NCBI GenBank assembly: GCA_022600315.1
Contig: JAHZKQ010000163.1
Coordinates: forward strand, 1 to 6,396
Length of the DNA stretch: 6,396 nucleotides
Direction of reading: 5' to 3'
Origin: Gammaproteobacteria bacterium
GTDB lineage: Bacteria > Pseudomonadota > Gammaproteobacteria > Coxiellales > Coxiellaceae
Shown: positions 1 through 6,064 of the stretch, in pieces
Position numbering within the stretch: position 1 is the first letter of the stretch
Layout: the number at the start of each line of letters is the position of its first letter
Position numbers and translations under genes: made by a program
The notes under the pieces: model-generated
Database searches by the model: none
Told to the model about the DNA's origin: nothing
Seen by the model: the letters and a program-made list of their open reading frames with translations, nothing else

Positions 1-843
1 AATTAAATCATTATATTTTTTTATGCCTTTTGCATTGAGAAATGTATCAGCAACTTGTGCGCTGACATCCAATAAGCCTCCTGGATTATTGCGCAGATCT
101 AAAATCATGCCTTTCATTTTATTTTTTGATTTAGCTTTTAAAGTGCGAATCGCTTTGTGCAACATACTCGCAACCGGACCTTGAAAGAAAGTAATGCGCA
201 CATAGCCATAACCATTTTCCAATATTTTCTTTTTAACAGTGACCAGCTTAATGGTACCTCGGGTAATTTTTAAGGCTAAAGGTTTCTTCTCACCTTTACG
301 CAGAATTGTTAAAACTACCGAGGTGCCACGCTTACCTTTAATTTGGCTAACGGCTTCACGCAAATTCATGTTCTGCACCAATTTACCGTTAATTTTAATG
401 ATTAGGTCATTGGCTTTAATCCCAGCACGATCCGCTGGTGTACCCTCTAACGGGCTAATAACACGCAATGCACCTTCTTGGGTAGTGAGCTCAACCCCAA
501 TACCCACAAACTCGCCAGAAACTGCGGTTTTTAAATCCTTTAAATCTTCTTCGGTTAAATAGGAAGAATGTGGATCAAGACTTGAAACCATGCCGGAAAT
601 TGCATTATTAAATAACTTTTTATCGGAAACTTTTTTAATATAATAGTGTTTGATTACTGCAATCGCGGTGACAAAGCGTTTAATCTGCTCACGCGGCAAT
701 TGTTTTTGCGCCATCGGTGCTGGTGTTGATACCGGTTGTGAAATGCGTAAAAAATTCTTTTTAAGGTCAAAAGCCTGACTCGATACAAAGTAAGCTAAAC
801 AGAAAACACCTAAAGCGGCTATTATTTTAAAACGACTCAACAC
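1..843 (-). CDS. ctpA: S41 family C-terminal processing protease (CtpA/Prc-like), 3' end cut off by window
   Basis: Periplasmic serine protease that cuts proteins near their C terminus; relatives control peptidoglycan hydrolases and other envelope proteins. I translated 281 residues from a GTG start at 843; the frame is open to base 1. Residues 1-24 form a signal peptide or anchor (basic SRFK, then a hydrophobic run ending SSQA). Residues 89-96 read LDPHSSYL, a hallmark of the family. A PDZ domain spans about 108-182 (GEFVGIGVEL at 110-119, GTPADRAGI at 134-142). The S41 core begins near 211 (GYGYVRITFF) and includes LDLRNNPGGLL at 248-258. The catalytic Ser and Lys lie beyond the window, so activity cannot be judged. 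GTG is chosen because the overlapping ATG at 845 meets a stop after two codons, while AGGGAG sits 6 bases before the GTG. It lies 10 bases after envC and is probably translated from the same message. Family members usually exceed 400 residues, so a third or more is missing. Confidence 0.95.
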   Translation of the reverse strand, partial: MLSRFKIIAALGVFCLAYFVSSQAFDLKKNFLRISQPVSTPAPMAQKQLPREQIKRFVTAIAVIKHYYIKKVSDKKLFNNAISGMVSSLDPHSSYLTEEDLKDLKTAVSGEFVGIGVELTTQEGALRVISPLEGTPADRAGIKANDLIIKINGKLVQNMNLREAVSQIKGKRGTSVVLTILRKGEKKPLALKITRGTIKLVTVKKKILENGYGYVRITFFQGPVASMLHKAIRTLKAKSKNKMKGMILDLRNNPGGLLDVSAQVADTFLNAKGIKKYNDLI

Positions 844-849
844 ATTTAT

Positions 850-855
850 CTCCCT
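850..855 (-). promoter_or_regulatory. Ribosome binding site of ctpA, overlapping the envC stop
   Basis: On the minus strand AGGGAG lies 6 bases before the GTG at 843 and decides that start. Its first bases are shared with the envC stop codon (TAG at 856-854), so ribosomes ending envC finish on top of the ctpA initiation site. This suggests translational coupling (inference). Confidence 0.75.
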
Positions 856-1987
856 ATAACTTTGTTTTTTGAGTACACCATTGACTGGGGTTTAATGGCT
901 TAGCATTATGCCGAATTGAAAAATACAGCGCTGAGGTTTGGTAACCACCACTTTGCCCCACGGCAGCAATTAAATCACCTGCCTGAATCCGATCGCCCAC
1001 CTTCTTATAAAGGTAGTGATTACGTCCGTATAAAGTCATATAACCTTTACCATGATTGACAATTAACAACAGCCCATAACCAGCAAGCCACTTGGCAAAA
1101 ACCACTTTACCCCTGGCAATCGCGTAAATTGGTTGGCCATCGTGCGCCCTAATTAATACACCACTCCATCTTAACCCGCTTTGCCCAATTTGGGTACCGA
1201 AATAATTTAAAATCTTACCGCGTACTGGCCAAGCAAGCTTGCCTTTCTGCTGGGAAAATCTTTTGCCGCTAAATTGTTCCGCATAATGACTACGCTCAAG
1301 TTGCGTTAAGGTATATTCTAAACGCCGCTTATTGCTTATCAATTGCGCAAGTCGTAAGCGCTTGGTTTTAATTTTATGGTTAATTTGATGAACCAACTGA
1401 TGCCGATGGTTTCGCACCTTAAGTAATTTACTCTGCTCATCACTTTGCTTTTTACTAAGCCGAGTTAAAACCACATACTCTGCTTGGTAGTGACGCTGAT
1501 TATTTTCTGCTTGCTCCAGTATAGCCTCCAGCCCATTGATTGCAGTTAACCGACTGCGATTAATATAATGATAATAAGTGAGCATTCGACTGAGCTGATT
1601 AGGGTCTTGCTGATTTAACAATAATTTCAAATAAGGCTGACGGCCCAACATATAGGCCTGGCGTAATTGCTGTAGCAATAAATCTTGTTGGTGTTGGATT
1701 TTAGTGCGATCTTGCTGCTCAAGCTGCTTCAGCTTTGCTAAACGCTGATGCTGGGCGCTTAAACGTTGCTGAGTTTTATTCAACCTGCGCATTATTCTTG
1801 CCGAAGCGAGCTCCACTTTCTCCAACGCTTGTTGCAAATTACTACGGGTCGAGCGATCTTGACGTAACCCCGCCTTAATGGTTTTGATCTTGCGGTTTAA
1901 CTGGATTAAGCGATGATCATTAGCATTAGCCAACACCAGGCTTAAGCTAAACCCAACAGTAATCATTGAGAGGATCCATTTGCGCAT
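854..1987 (-). CDS. envC: Murein hydrolase activator EnvC (coiled coil plus degenerate LytM/M23 domain)
   Basis: Periplasmic protein of 377 residues. In E. coli, EnvC is recruited by FtsEX to the division site and activates the amidases AmiA and AmiB to split septal peptidoglycan. Residues 1-22 are a signal peptide (MRKW, hydrophobic run, cut near ANA-ND). Residues about 25-235 are rich in Gln, Leu, Arg and Lys with heptad-like spacing, a long coiled coil. Within it, 110-145 (QAYMLGRQPYLKLLLNQQ and on) corresponds to the EnvC helix-turn segment. The LytM fold spans about 252-371. Its zinc ligands are gone: GLRWSG at 271-276 replaces the HxGxD region and ALYFSIR at 353-359 replaces the HLHFE-type motif, as in E. 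coli EnvC (WKG, SLYFEIR). It is therefore an activator, not an enzyme. The ATG at 1987 has only a weak AAAGA-like site upstream; the gene lies 44 bases after gpmI. The alternative label 'M23 peptidase' would be misleading. Confidence 0.93.
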   Translation of the reverse strand: MRKWILSMITVGFSLSLVLANANDHRLIQLNRKIKTIKAGLRQDRSTRSNLQQALEKVELASARIMRRLNKTQQRLSAQHQRLAKLKQLEQQDRTKIQHQQDLLLQQLRQAYMLGRQPYLKLLLNQQDPNQLSRMLTYYHYINRSRLTAINGLEAILEQAENNQRHYQAEYVVLTRLSKKQSDEQSKLLKVRNHRHQLVHQINHKIKTKRLRLAQLISNKRRLEYTLTQLERSHYAEQFSGKRFSQQKGKLAWPVRGKILNYFGTQIGQSGLRWSGVLIRAHDGQPIYAIARGKVVFAKWLAGYGLLLIVNHGKGYMTLYGRNHYLYKKVGDRIQAGDLIAAVGQSGGYQTSALYFSIRHNAKPLNPSQWCTQKTKL

Positions 1988-2031
1988 GTTTTTAAATTCT
2001 TTAAAGCTACTCTTAATGTATGCTAAAGGAT

Positions 2032-3570
2032 TCAGGCTAATTTAAGCAAGTTTTTACCGGTCATTTCTTTGGGCACTGCTAAACCCAGCAAATATAGTAT
2101 TGTCGGCGCAATATCATACAGCGCTGCGTCTTGAGTGGTGAACTTGGCTTCGCGGCCCACATAAATCAACGGCACCAAATTATTGGTATGCGCCGTATGT
2201 GGTTGTTGAGTTTTAGGGTTAAACATGGTCTCAATATTGCCATGATCAGCGGTAATAAGCGCCTCACCATCTACCTTTTGCAAACTCAATAAAACTTTTT
2301 TCAAACAATCATCAACCACCACCACCGCCTGATTAGCTGCCGCTTCGATACCTGTATGCCCTACCATGTCAGGATTCGCATAATTACACACAATGACATC
2401 ATAACGCCCAGATTCAATCACCTCACATAATTGCTCAGTTAATTCAATCGCACTCATCTGTGGTTGCAAATCATAGGTTGCGACCTTAGGCGACGGAATT
2501 AAAATACGATCCTCATTCGCAAAAGCCTGCTCACGACCGCCATTTAAAAAGTAAGTCACATGCGCATACTTTTCCGTTTCAGCAATGCGTAATTGACATA
2601 AACCTTTGGCCGCTAAATATTCGCCTAAAGTATTTTCTGGCGGTAACTGTGCGAAAGCCACCTTAGCTTTAATTCTTTTTGAATATTCTGTTAAGCTCAC
2701 AAAACTTGCGAGCTTAGGAAAAGTCTTGCGCTGAAAATTATTAAAATCCGTATCGGTTAATGCATGACTTAATTGCCGTGCACGATCGGCACGAAAATTC
2801 ATAAAAATCACCACGTCACCATCGTTAATCTTTACCGCATCATCAGTGCTTGAATGAATTAAGGTCGGTTTAACAAACTCATCATTTTCACCCCGCGCAT
2901 AAGCGGCATTTAAAGCTTCAACTGCTGATTCAAATGTAAATTTCGCCTCACCGTTAGTTAACATATCATAGGCTTGTTCAGTGCGCTGCCAACGATTATC
3001 GCGATCCATTGCATAGTATCGCCCAACAATTGAAGCAATTTTCCCGTCCGGTAGCGTTTGATAAAGTTTTTCAACCGCGGTCAATGAATCTTCTGCAGAG
3101 CGCGGCGCTACATCACGGCCATCAAGAATTGCATGTAAATAATTTTTCTTAATGCCTTGTTCACCAATTAATTTAATTAAGGTTTTAATTTGGCGCTCAT
3201 GGCTGTGCACTCCGCCCGGCGATAATAAACCTAATACATGCACCGCCTTATTAGTTTCCTTAGCTTGGCGAATCGCTGCTAAAAACACTGGATTTTTTGC
3301 AAACTCACCATTATCGACGGCTTGACGAATCCGAGTTAAATCTTGGGAAACCTTACGGCCCGCACCAATATGTAAGTGTCCCACCTCAGAATTACCCATC
3401 TGCCCGGCTGGTAAACCTACCGCTTCTCCCGAAGCCTGAATGAAAATATGTGGATGCGCTTTAAATAACGTATCAAAAGTTGGGGTTGGCGCTTGGCGAA
3501 TGGGATTGTGGATCGTCTCGGCAGACTCTCCCCAACCGTCTAAGACAATTAAAACAAGCGGCTTTGGCAT
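2032..3570 (-). CDS. gpmI: 2,3-bisphosphoglycerate-independent phosphoglycerate mutase
   Basis: Cytoplasmic glycolytic and gluconeogenic enzyme that interconverts 3- and 2-phosphoglycerate using two manganese ions and a phosphoserine intermediate. The 512 residues match the usual full length (about 510-515). Visible active-site signatures: LDGWG with D11, the nucleophile S61 in MGNSEVGH, GGVHSH with H122, DGRDV at 150-154, R184 and R190 around GRYYAMDRD, FRADR at 259-263, K334, NPDMVGH with D401 and H405, ADHGN with D442 and H443, and H461 in HTAHT. All expected metal and substrate residues appear present, so the enzyme should be active. The phosphatase-like domain (ends) and phosphotransferase domain (about 75-305) are both complete. 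The start ATG at 3570 gives the standard N terminus just before LIVLDGWG; its ribosome site is weak (GAG about 9 bases upstream). It is first in the apparent gpmI-envC-ctpA operon and divergent from the rhodanese operon. Confidence 0.98.
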   Translation of the reverse strand: MPKPLVLIVLDGWGESAETIHNPIRQAPTPTFDTLFKAHPHIFIQASGEAVGLPAGQMGNSEVGHLHIGAGRKVSQDLTRIRQAVDNGEFAKNPVFLAAIRQAKETNKAVHVLGLLSPGGVHSHERQIKTLIKLIGEQGIKKNYLHAILDGRDVAPRSAEDSLTAVEKLYQTLPDGKIASIVGRYYAMDRDNRWQRTEQAYDMLTNGEAKFTFESAVEALNAAYARGENDEFVKPTLIHSSTDDAVKINDGDVVIFMNFRADRARQLSHALTDTDFNNFQRKTFPKLASFVSLTEYSKRIKAKVAFAQLPPENTLGEYLAAKGLCQLRIAETEKYAHVTYFLNGGREQAFANEDRILIPSPKVATYDLQPQMSAIELTEQLCEVIESGRYDVIVCNYANPDMVGHTGIEAAANQAVVVVDDCLKKVLLSLQKVDGEALITADHGNIETMFNPKTQQPHTAHTNNLVPLIYVGREAKFTTQDAALYDIAPTILYLLGLAVPKEMTGKNLLKLA

Positions 3571-3602
3571 AATATTGGTCTCAATAAAATTAAGGCTTTT
3601 AG

Positions 3603-3629
3603 ATTAAACCCATTCATTCCCCTCGACAA
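3603..3629 (-). promoter_or_regulatory. Possible sigma-70-type promoter for gpmI-envC-ctpA
   Basis: Read on the minus strand, TTGTCG (3629-3624) is followed after 15 bases by TTTAAT (3608-3603), a 5/6 match to the -10 consensus; using TAATCT instead gives 17-base spacing but a poorer -10. Transcription would start about 25-30 bases before the gpmI ATG. The spacing and the -35 are not ideal, so this is a suggestion only. Confidence 0.3.
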
Positions 3630-3641
3630 GTTTTACTTGTC
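3625..3641. repeat. Inverted repeat GACAAG-N5-CTTGTC in the divergent spacer
   Basis: A perfect 6-base inverted repeat with a 5-base centre (TTTTA). It overlaps the candidate -35 of gpmI on one strand, and on the other contains TTGTCA (3637-3642), a 5/6 match to a -35 box. The size and symmetry would suit an operator for a dimeric regulator or a short RNA hairpin; neither can be shown from sequence alone. Confidence 0.45.
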
Positions 3642-3667
3642 AGGTTAGACTGCTGCGAGAATCTCAA

Positions 3668-3702
3668 GGGAAGGCTTTCCCCCTAGGACCCCGCAAAGGT
3701 CC
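3668..3702. repeat. Two adjacent short hairpins in the divergent spacer
   Basis: GGGAA (3668-3672) pairs with TTCCC (3677-3681) over a 4-base loop, and GGACC (3686-3690) pairs with GGTCC (3698-3702) over a 7-base loop. This GC-rich patch stands out from its AT-rich surroundings. It could be part of a small RNA or leader, or a copy of a dispersed REP-like element. I do not recognise it as a known family. Confidence 0.4.
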
Positions 3703-3706
3703 AATC

Positions 3707-3725
3707 AAAAAAGCAGAGCTTTTTT
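3707..3725. terminator. Terminator-like A6/T6 hairpin between divergent genes
   Basis: AAAAAAGC (3707-3714), loop AGA, GCTTTTTT (3718-3725): a perfect 8-base stem with a T tract on either strand, so it could end transcription in both directions. Only two pairs are G-C, so it may be weak. It is oddly placed, 40 bases before the rhodanese start, where no upstream plus-strand gene needs terminating. It could end a small RNA from the spacer, attenuate the plus-strand operon, or stop antisense transcripts. Confidence 0.5.
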
Positions 3726-3751
3726 GGTGGAATTAATAAAATAAATAAGCA

Positions 3752-3758
3752 AAGGGTG
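3752..3758 (+). promoter_or_regulatory. Ribosome binding site of the rhodanese gene
   Basis: AAGGGTG lies 7 bases before the ATG at 3766 and supports that start. A -10-like TAAAAT (3737-3742, 5/6 match) lies just upstream, but I found no matching -35 at the right distance, so the promoter of this operon is not resolved. Confidence 0.6.
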
Positions 3759-3765
3759 TTTTAAT

Positions 3766-4215
3766 ATGACCCAACAAATCATTCAGTTTATCAGCCACCA
3801 CTGGCTGCTATGCCTTGGATTTATCATTGTGCTGGGCTTGATATTTTTCGAAGAAATGCGCAGTAAAGGCCTGTCTGGCTCGCAACTTAACCCCCAGATG
3901 GCCACCCACTTAATGAATCGTAATGAAGCGACTATCGTCGATACTCGAGCCAATAGCGCCTTTAGTGATGGTCATATTGCCGGTGCCATCAATATCCTCG
4001 AACCAGACTTCGAGCGCCAGCTGAATAAGCTCAAAAAACACCAGAATAAGACCCTTATCTTAGTTGATAGCAATGGTCAAAAAGCTGCCCAAGCTGCCGC
4101 CAAGCTGCGTAAACAAGGCTTTAAAACCGCCGTGTTAAAGGGCGGCATCCAAGGCTGGAGCCACGAAAACTTACCCCTAGTAAAAGGCAAGAAATCAGCC
4201 AATGGCAAAGATTGA
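3766..4215 (+). CDS. yibN: Membrane-anchored rhodanese-like domain protein (YibN type)
   Basis: A 149-residue inner-membrane protein: one N-terminal transmembrane helix (about 13-28, LLCLGFIIVLGLIFF) followed by a cytoplasmic rhodanese domain (about 42-140). Rhodanese landmarks are VDTR at 58-61, GHIAGAINI at 69-77 and GGIQGW at 126-131. The loop that normally holds the catalytic cysteine reads LVDSNGQ (99-105), with D101 at the cysteine position; the only cysteine, C16, is in the membrane helix. E. coli YibN also has Asp there, so this looks like a family trait, but the E. coli protein keeps a nearby cysteine (GSGMQCQ) that is missing here. Classic sulfurtransferase activity is unlikely; a scaffold or partner role is more plausible. 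E. coli YibN has been linked to the YidC insertase, which would fit the neighbouring secB (recalled knowledge, not shown here). It overlaps grxC by 14 bases and is first in the grxC-secB-gpsA operon. Confidence 0.9.
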   Translation: MTQQIIQFISHHWLLCLGFIIVLGLIFFEEMRSKGLSGSQLNPQMATHLMNRNEATIVDTRANSAFSDGHIAGAINILEPDFERQLNKLKKHQNKTLILVDSNGQKAAQAAAKLRKQGFKTAVLKGGIQGWSHENLPLVKGKKSANGKD

Positions 4216-4456
4216 GATCTATTCCAGCGCACACTGCCCCTATTGCACACGCGCTAAAGAGTTGCTTGAACGCAAGGGAGTTGCCTATAATGAGCTTTGG
4301 GTTGATCAAAAACCAGCACTCTTCCAGGAAATGCAAAGCCGTTGCCAGGGCCGCAGATCCGTGCCACAGATCGTTATTAACGATAAAGCGATCGGTGGAT
4401 TTAATGAACTGTGGAAGCTAGAAAAAACTGGCCAGCTCGATAAACTACTAACATAA
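4202..4456 (+). CDS. grxC: Glutaredoxin 3 (GrxC family)
   Basis: Cytoplasmic 84-residue dithiol glutaredoxin that reduces disulfides and glutathione-mixed disulfides with glutathione. The thioredoxin fold is complete and of usual length. The active site CPYC is at 12-15, the cis-proline is P55 in SVPQI, and the glutathione-binding GGF with following acidic residues is at 65-69 (IGGFNEL). E. coli Grx3 has an extra cysteine in the equivalent IGGCDDL; here it is Phe. C48 is the only other cysteine. The ATG at 4202 lies inside the end of the rhodanese gene (14-base overlap, different frame) with no well-spaced Shine-Dalgarno, so translation is probably coupled to the upstream gene. The grxC-secB pairing is typical of gammaproteobacteria. 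Confidence 0.96.
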   Translation: MAKIEIYSSAHCPYCTRAKELLERKGVAYNELWVDQKPALFQEMQSRCQGRRSVPQIVINDKAIGGFNELWKLEKTGQLDKLLT

Positions 4457-4468
4457 AAATCATCAATC

Positions 4469-4474
4469 AAGGAG
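4469..4474 (+). promoter_or_regulatory. Strong ribosome binding site of secB
   Basis: AAGGAG lies 7 bases before the secB ATG at 4482. It is the best Shine-Dalgarno match in the window, consistent with independent and efficient translation of this abundant chaperone. Confidence 0.85.
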
Positions 4475-4481
4475 AACCACA

Positions 4482-4982
4482 ATGGCGAAAAAAGATAAGC
4501 CAACCGATACTAAAGCCAAAGAGGGAGCGCAAGATGCTAACGGGCCTCAATTTGCGATTCAACGTGTCTATATTAAAGATATGTCCCTGGAGACACCTAA
4601 CTCACCACAGGTGTTTCTTGATAAATGGGAACCCGTCCTCAATATGGACTTAGCAACTACCGCCAATAAGCTTAATGACGAAGGCATTTACGAAGTTGTA
4701 CTTACCGTAACAGTGACTGTTAAATTAGGCGAAGCGAAAGATGCAAAAACTGCGTTTTTAGTTGAAGTTAAGCAAGGTGGTATTTTTTCTTTAGTGGGCT
4801 TTGATGAAGAACAGCTTAAACCCATGCTTGGCAGCTTCTGTCCAAATGTGCTTTATCCTTATGCCAGAGAAGTAGTAACCGATGCTGTGATGCGCGCTGG
4901 ATTTCCACAACTTTATTTAGCGCCAGTTAACTTTGACGCTTTATACCAACAACAGCAAGAAAGCGCAGCTGCTAAAAATTAA
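4482..4982 (+). CDS. secB: Protein-export chaperone SecB
   Basis: Cytoplasmic homotetrameric chaperone (166 residues) that holds precursor proteins unfolded and hands them to SecA for export through SecYEG. After a charged, Lys-rich N terminus (1-20) the SecB fold begins with [14 protein letters not shown] (24-37). Other family signatures are VFLDKWEP (44-51), the beta strand [11 protein letters not shown] (70-80), EVKQGGIF (95-102), [12 protein letters not shown] (119-130) and [16 protein letters not shown] (140-155). The length is slightly above the E. coli protein (155) because of both tails. It begins 25 bases after grxC and ends 1 base before gpsA, so it is an internal operon gene. No key region is missing. 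Confidence 0.98.
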   Translation: MAKKDKPTDTKAKEGAQDANGPQFAIQRVYIKDMSLETPNSPQVFLDKWEPVLNMDLATTANKLNDEGIYEVVLTVTVTVKLGEAKDAKTAFLVEVKQGGIFSLVGFDEEQLKPMLGSFCPNVLYPYAREVVTDAVMRAGFPQLYLAPVNFDALYQQQQESAAAKN

Positions 4983-4983
4983 T

Positions 4984-5982
4984 ATGACAGCGAAACCTAT
5001 CACTGTTCTAGGGGCGGGATCATTTGGTACCGCCCTTGCTGTTTTACTGGCTCGCAATCATAACTTAGTGCCGCTTTGGGGACACAACCCAGAACACATT
5101 AACGCGCTAAAAACACAGCATCAAAATAAACGTTACTTGCCCAATATTAAACTATCAACTTCTATCACCCCAATGTACCGCTTAGCGGCTGCCGTTGATG
5201 CGGTCGATGATATTTTAATTGCCGTACCAAGCTATGTCTTTCGAGACCTACTGATTGAATTAAAACCTTTACTAAAAGACCACCACAGAATCGCTTGGGG
5301 CACTAAAGGCCTTGACCCAAAGAGCCATCAATTACTACATGAAGTGGTGCAAAGCGAGCTAGGTAGCAACAGAAAAATTGCCGTACTCTCTGGCCCAAGC
5401 TTTGCCGCTGAAATTGCCACTAATCGTCCAACCGCAATCAGCTTAGCTGGTAATGACCAAGATTTTTTAGATGATTTAAGTCGGCGCTTACATAACAATC
5501 GGTTTCGAGTTTACCAAAATTCAGACTTAATCGGAGTTGAAATCTGTGGCGCCGTAAAAAATGTTTTAGCCATTGCCACTGGCATCACTGACGGCTTAAA
5601 GCTTGGCGCCAACACTCGCGCCGCATTAATGACTCGCGGCCTGATTGAAATGCGAAGACTTTGCATTGCCTTAGGGGGCAGTGAAAATACGGTGTTAAGT
5701 TTAGCTGGCGTTGGCGATTCGATTCTAACTTGCACCGATGATCAATCCCGCAACCGGCGCTTTGGCTTTGCGATCGGTCAAGGCGAATCAACCAAAACTG
5801 CAAAAAAATTAATTAACCAAGTTATTGAAGGCGTCGATAATGCCGAACAAATTTATTTGCTGGCTAAAAAACATAAAATCGATATGCCGATTGTCAATCA
5901 AGTCCACAACGTGATTCATGGTAATTTAAAACCCGTACAAGCAATTCATAATCTATTAAGCCGCTCGCCGAAAAGTGAATAA
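4984..5982 (+). CDS. gpsA: NAD(P)-dependent glycerol-3-phosphate dehydrogenase
   Basis: Cytoplasmic enzyme that reduces dihydroxyacetone phosphate to sn-glycerol 3-phosphate, the backbone for membrane phospholipids. The 332 residues match the usual 330-340. The Rossmann motif GAGSFG is at 10-15, followed by AVPS (80-83), WGTKGLD with K108 (105-111), LSGPSFAAE (135-143), the catalytic K192 in GAVKN, GANTRAAL (208-215) with R212 in the substrate site, and CTDDQSRNRRFG (250-261). I chose the ATG at 4984, which gives the standard N terminus; the frame also has an upstream TTG at 4933, but that adds 17 residues inside secB with no ribosome site. The gene starts 1 base after the secB stop (TAATATG), so it is probably translated by re-initiation. 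No downstream partner on this strand is present and I see no good terminator after it. Confidence 0.98.
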   Translation: MTAKPITVLGAGSFGTALAVLLARNHNLVPLWGHNPEHINALKTQHQNKRYLPNIKLSTSITPMYRLAAAVDAVDDILIAVPSYVFRDLLIELKPLLKDHHRIAWGTKGLDPKSHQLLHEVVQSELGSNRKIAVLSGPSFAAEIATNRPTAISLAGNDQDFLDDLSRRLHNNRFRVYQNSDLIGVEICGAVKNVLAIATGITDGLKLGANTRAALMTRGLIEMRRLCIALGGSENTVLSLAGVGDSILTCTDDQSRNRRFGFAIGQGESTKTAKKLINQVIEGVDNAEQIYLLAKKHKIDMPIVNQVHNVIHGNLKPVQAIHNLLSRSPKSE

Positions 5983-6064
5983 AAATCTTCGCCGTAAGCT
6001 ACGCAGCATTAGTGGATAACCAATCAGAACAACAGTTTTTAATTAAACCAATTACTTCACAAGA
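5983..6064. other. Convergent spacer after gpsA, no clear terminator
   Basis: These 82 bases separate the gpsA stop from the stop of the opposing unknown gene. The best hairpin (CGTA-AGC-TACG near 5993-6003) has a 4-base stem and no T tract. I found no intrinsic terminator, RNA gene or coding frame of interest. Confidence 0.5.

Noticed and set aside
239..562. Plus-strand open frame of 107 codons
   Set aside because: It lies entirely antisense to ctpA, whose translation gives a convincing PDZ and S41 protein; the predicted product has no recognisable features.
3549..3617. Minus-strand short frame (22 codons) starting near a GAGGGG sequence and overlapping the gpmI start out of frame, a possible leader peptide
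   Set aside because: The GAGGGG is only about 1 base from the first ATG, the next ATG opens a four-codon frame, and both would lie within or upstream of the candidate -10, so they may not even be transcribed. No sequence feature of a regulatory leader is visible.
3657..3665. Short palindrome GAGA-A-TCTC
   Set aside because: Nine bases with a one-base centre are expected by chance and it matches no known operator that I can support.
4121..4503. Several 65-71 codon frames on both strands over the end of the rhodanese gene and grxC
   Set aside because: They overlap clear family members (rhodanese, GrxC) in other frames and lack ribosome sites and sensible composition.
4933..4983. N-terminal extension of gpsA from a TTG codon
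   Set aside because: The extra 17 residues would come from within secB, have no ribosome site, and precede the normal GpsA N terminus; the ATG at 4984 gives the standard length.
5511..5803. Two minus-strand frames of 72-74 codons
   Set aside because: They are antisense to the well-conserved C-terminal half of gpsA and show no coding character of their own.
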